A stretch of DNA of 6,119 nucleotides, from the NCBI GenBank assembly GCA_021775795.1, contig JAJFHB010000100.1:1-6119 (forward strand), in the 5' to 3' direction. Origin of the DNA: Hyphomicrobiales bacterium (GTDB lineage Bacteria; Pseudomonadota; Alphaproteobacteria; Rhizobiales; JAJFHB01). Positions 5,513-6,119 of this stretch are shown in pieces. The notes under the pieces were generated by a model. The model made no database searches, was not told where the DNA came from, and saw only the letters and a list, made by a program, of their open reading frames with translations. The translations under genes and the position numbers were made by a program. Within the stretch, counting starts at the first letter, position 1. Each line of letters begins with the position of its first letter.

Positions 5513-5875
5513 ATGAAAGCAATGAAATTTTCGATGGCTGCAGCAGCACTCGTTGTTGCTGTCGGCATGTTTAGCGCACAGCCGGTGCGGGCGGATGAAA
5601 CAAGATTGCCCAACAGTTTCAGTCAAAGTGTAAATGGCGCACATGTGATCCAGACGAATGGCTATTACAGCCGCGGCTTTCAATTCGGCTTTGGCCGAAA
5701 CAATGGCTACAGTTATGGCCGTAGCCACAATAACGGCGGCAATCGTTATGGCGCACGCAACAACGGCTCTCACGGGTCGTCATATGGCCATTACAACGGA
5801 AACCGGCGCCACTATGGCAGTTACAATCGCGGCTATGGCTGGGGTGGCTTTAACTTTGGACATCGCCGGCACTAA
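5513..5875 (+). CDS. Exported Gly/Tyr/Asn/Arg-rich low-complexity protein
   Basis: A 120-residue protein of no recognised family. Residues 1-27 form a signal peptide: basic start (K2, K5), hydrophobic AAAALVVAVGMF (9-20), cleavage after VRA. Residues 28-49 are of normal composition. Residues 50-120 are low complexity: by count 19 Gly, 11 Asn, 10 Tyr, 10 Arg, 7 Ser, 6 His and 5 Phe in 71 positions, with repeated Tyr-Gly, Asn-Gly and Arg-Gly steps and a HRRH end. There is no Cys, no Lys after residue 5, and no acidic residue after E29, so the mature protein is strongly basic. This resembles exported Gly-rich proteins seen in many Hyphomicrobiales, annotated only as hypothetical. Adhesive, nucleic-acid-binding or surface-coating roles are possible but unproven. 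A strong ribosome binding site suggests high expression. A hairpin follows the gene. Confidence 0.85.
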   Translation: MKAMKFSMAAAALVVAVGMFSAQPVRADETRLPNSFSQSVNGAHVIQTNGYYSRGFQFGFGRNNGYSYGRSHNNGGNRYGARNNGSHGSSYGHYNGNRRHYGSYNRGYGWGGFNFGHRRH

Positions 5876-5908
5876 AAGCAGTTTCGATTTACGCGACTTT
5901 GAATTGGA

Positions 5909-5932
5909 GGGGCCGGCAGTGCAGCCGGCCCC
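5909..5932 (+). terminator. GC-rich hairpin after the low-complexity protein gene
   Basis: GGGGCCGGC (5909-5917), loop AGTGCA, GCCGGCCCC (5924-5932): a perfect 9-bp stem with a 6-base loop, 33 bases past the stop codon at 5875. The tail GGTTCTCATG is only weakly T-rich, so termination may be inefficient or need a factor. Any minus-strand gene arriving from the right could share it. Confidence 0.6.
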
Positions 5933-5940
5933 GGTTCTCA

Positions 5941-6119
5941 TGCTGCAAGTGTTTCGCAGTCCACGTTGCCTCCAGCGCACCAGGTCACGATGATTTGAGA
6001 AGAATGTTTCGATGCCGGGCCCTGGTGGCTGCCCCCAAGGGTTGTGGGTAGAGGGCGTTTTAACCTAACGCTGAAAAGGCTTTTCGCCCAAGGGTTTGCG
6101 GGCGGTGTTTGGCATTTCG
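5941..6119. other. Right-end region without a confident gene; possible 3' end of a minus-strand gene
   Basis: No complete gene is visible. On the minus strand, a frame entering at 6119 stays open for 19 codons and ends with TAA at 6062-6060 (ending GRKAFSALG); it could be the tail of a gene lying to the right. A second minus-strand frame is open from the edge to TGA at 5940-5938 (ending NVDCETLAA), which would finish next to the hairpin at 5909-5932. They overlap, so at most one is likely real and neither is recognised. A 10-bp direct repeat CCCAAGGGTT occurs at 6034-6043 and 6087-6096. Confidence 0.3.

Noticed and set aside
5324..5980. Minus-strand frames with hydrophobic starts opposite the low-complexity gene (5324-5773, 5780-5980)
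   Set aside because: The Ala/Val/Ile-rich sequences result from reading the complement of Gly/Asn/Tyr/Arg codons; the plus-strand gene has a signal peptide and a strong ribosome binding site.

Overview
The window looks like a chromosomal segment from an alphaproteobacterium, most likely of the Hyphomicrobiales (Rhizobiales) type. This rests on moderate GC, the form of the lipid A-type acyltransferase, FIST and small DksA/TraR proteins, and a tRNA-Thr of standard proteobacterial sequence. The lineage is inference; no rRNA or other marker gene is present. I see no mobile element, CRISPR array or phage gene.

Layout. (1) 1-731, minus: 5' part of a multi-pass membrane protein with a signal peptide, running off the left edge. 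(2) 732-844: divergent promoter region. (3) 845-1945, plus: a complete FIST-domain sensory protein. (4) 1978-2289, minus: a small secreted SH3-type protein, convergent with the FIST gene. (5) 2415-4513, minus: a probable two-gene operon, with a LpxL/HtrB-family acyltransferase first (4513-3563) and then, after 29 bases, an enolase-superfamily (mandelate racemase subgroup) enzyme (3533-2415). (6) 4760-4835, minus: tRNA-Thr(TGT), with a recognisable promoter and a nested inverted repeat behind its 3' end. (7) 5032-5304, minus: a YbiI-like DksA/TraR zinc-finger protein with a good sigma70-type promoter. (8) 5513-5875, plus: a secreted Gly/Tyr/Asn/Arg-rich low-complexity protein with a strong ribosome binding site, followed by a 9-bp GC-rich hairpin. 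(9) 5941-6119: no gene assigned with confidence; possibly the 3' end of another minus-strand gene.

The genes do not form one obvious pathway. Envelope functions recur: an inner-membrane protein, two small exported proteins and a lipid acyltransferase. FIST and DksA/TraR proteins suggest sensing and transcriptional control. Nothing here amounts to a clear new system. The most interesting items are the low-complexity exported protein and the TTCGTGA-type inverted repeat upstream of it, the pairing of a lipid acyltransferase with an acid-sugar-dehydratase-like enzyme, and the variant catalytic motif of that enzyme.
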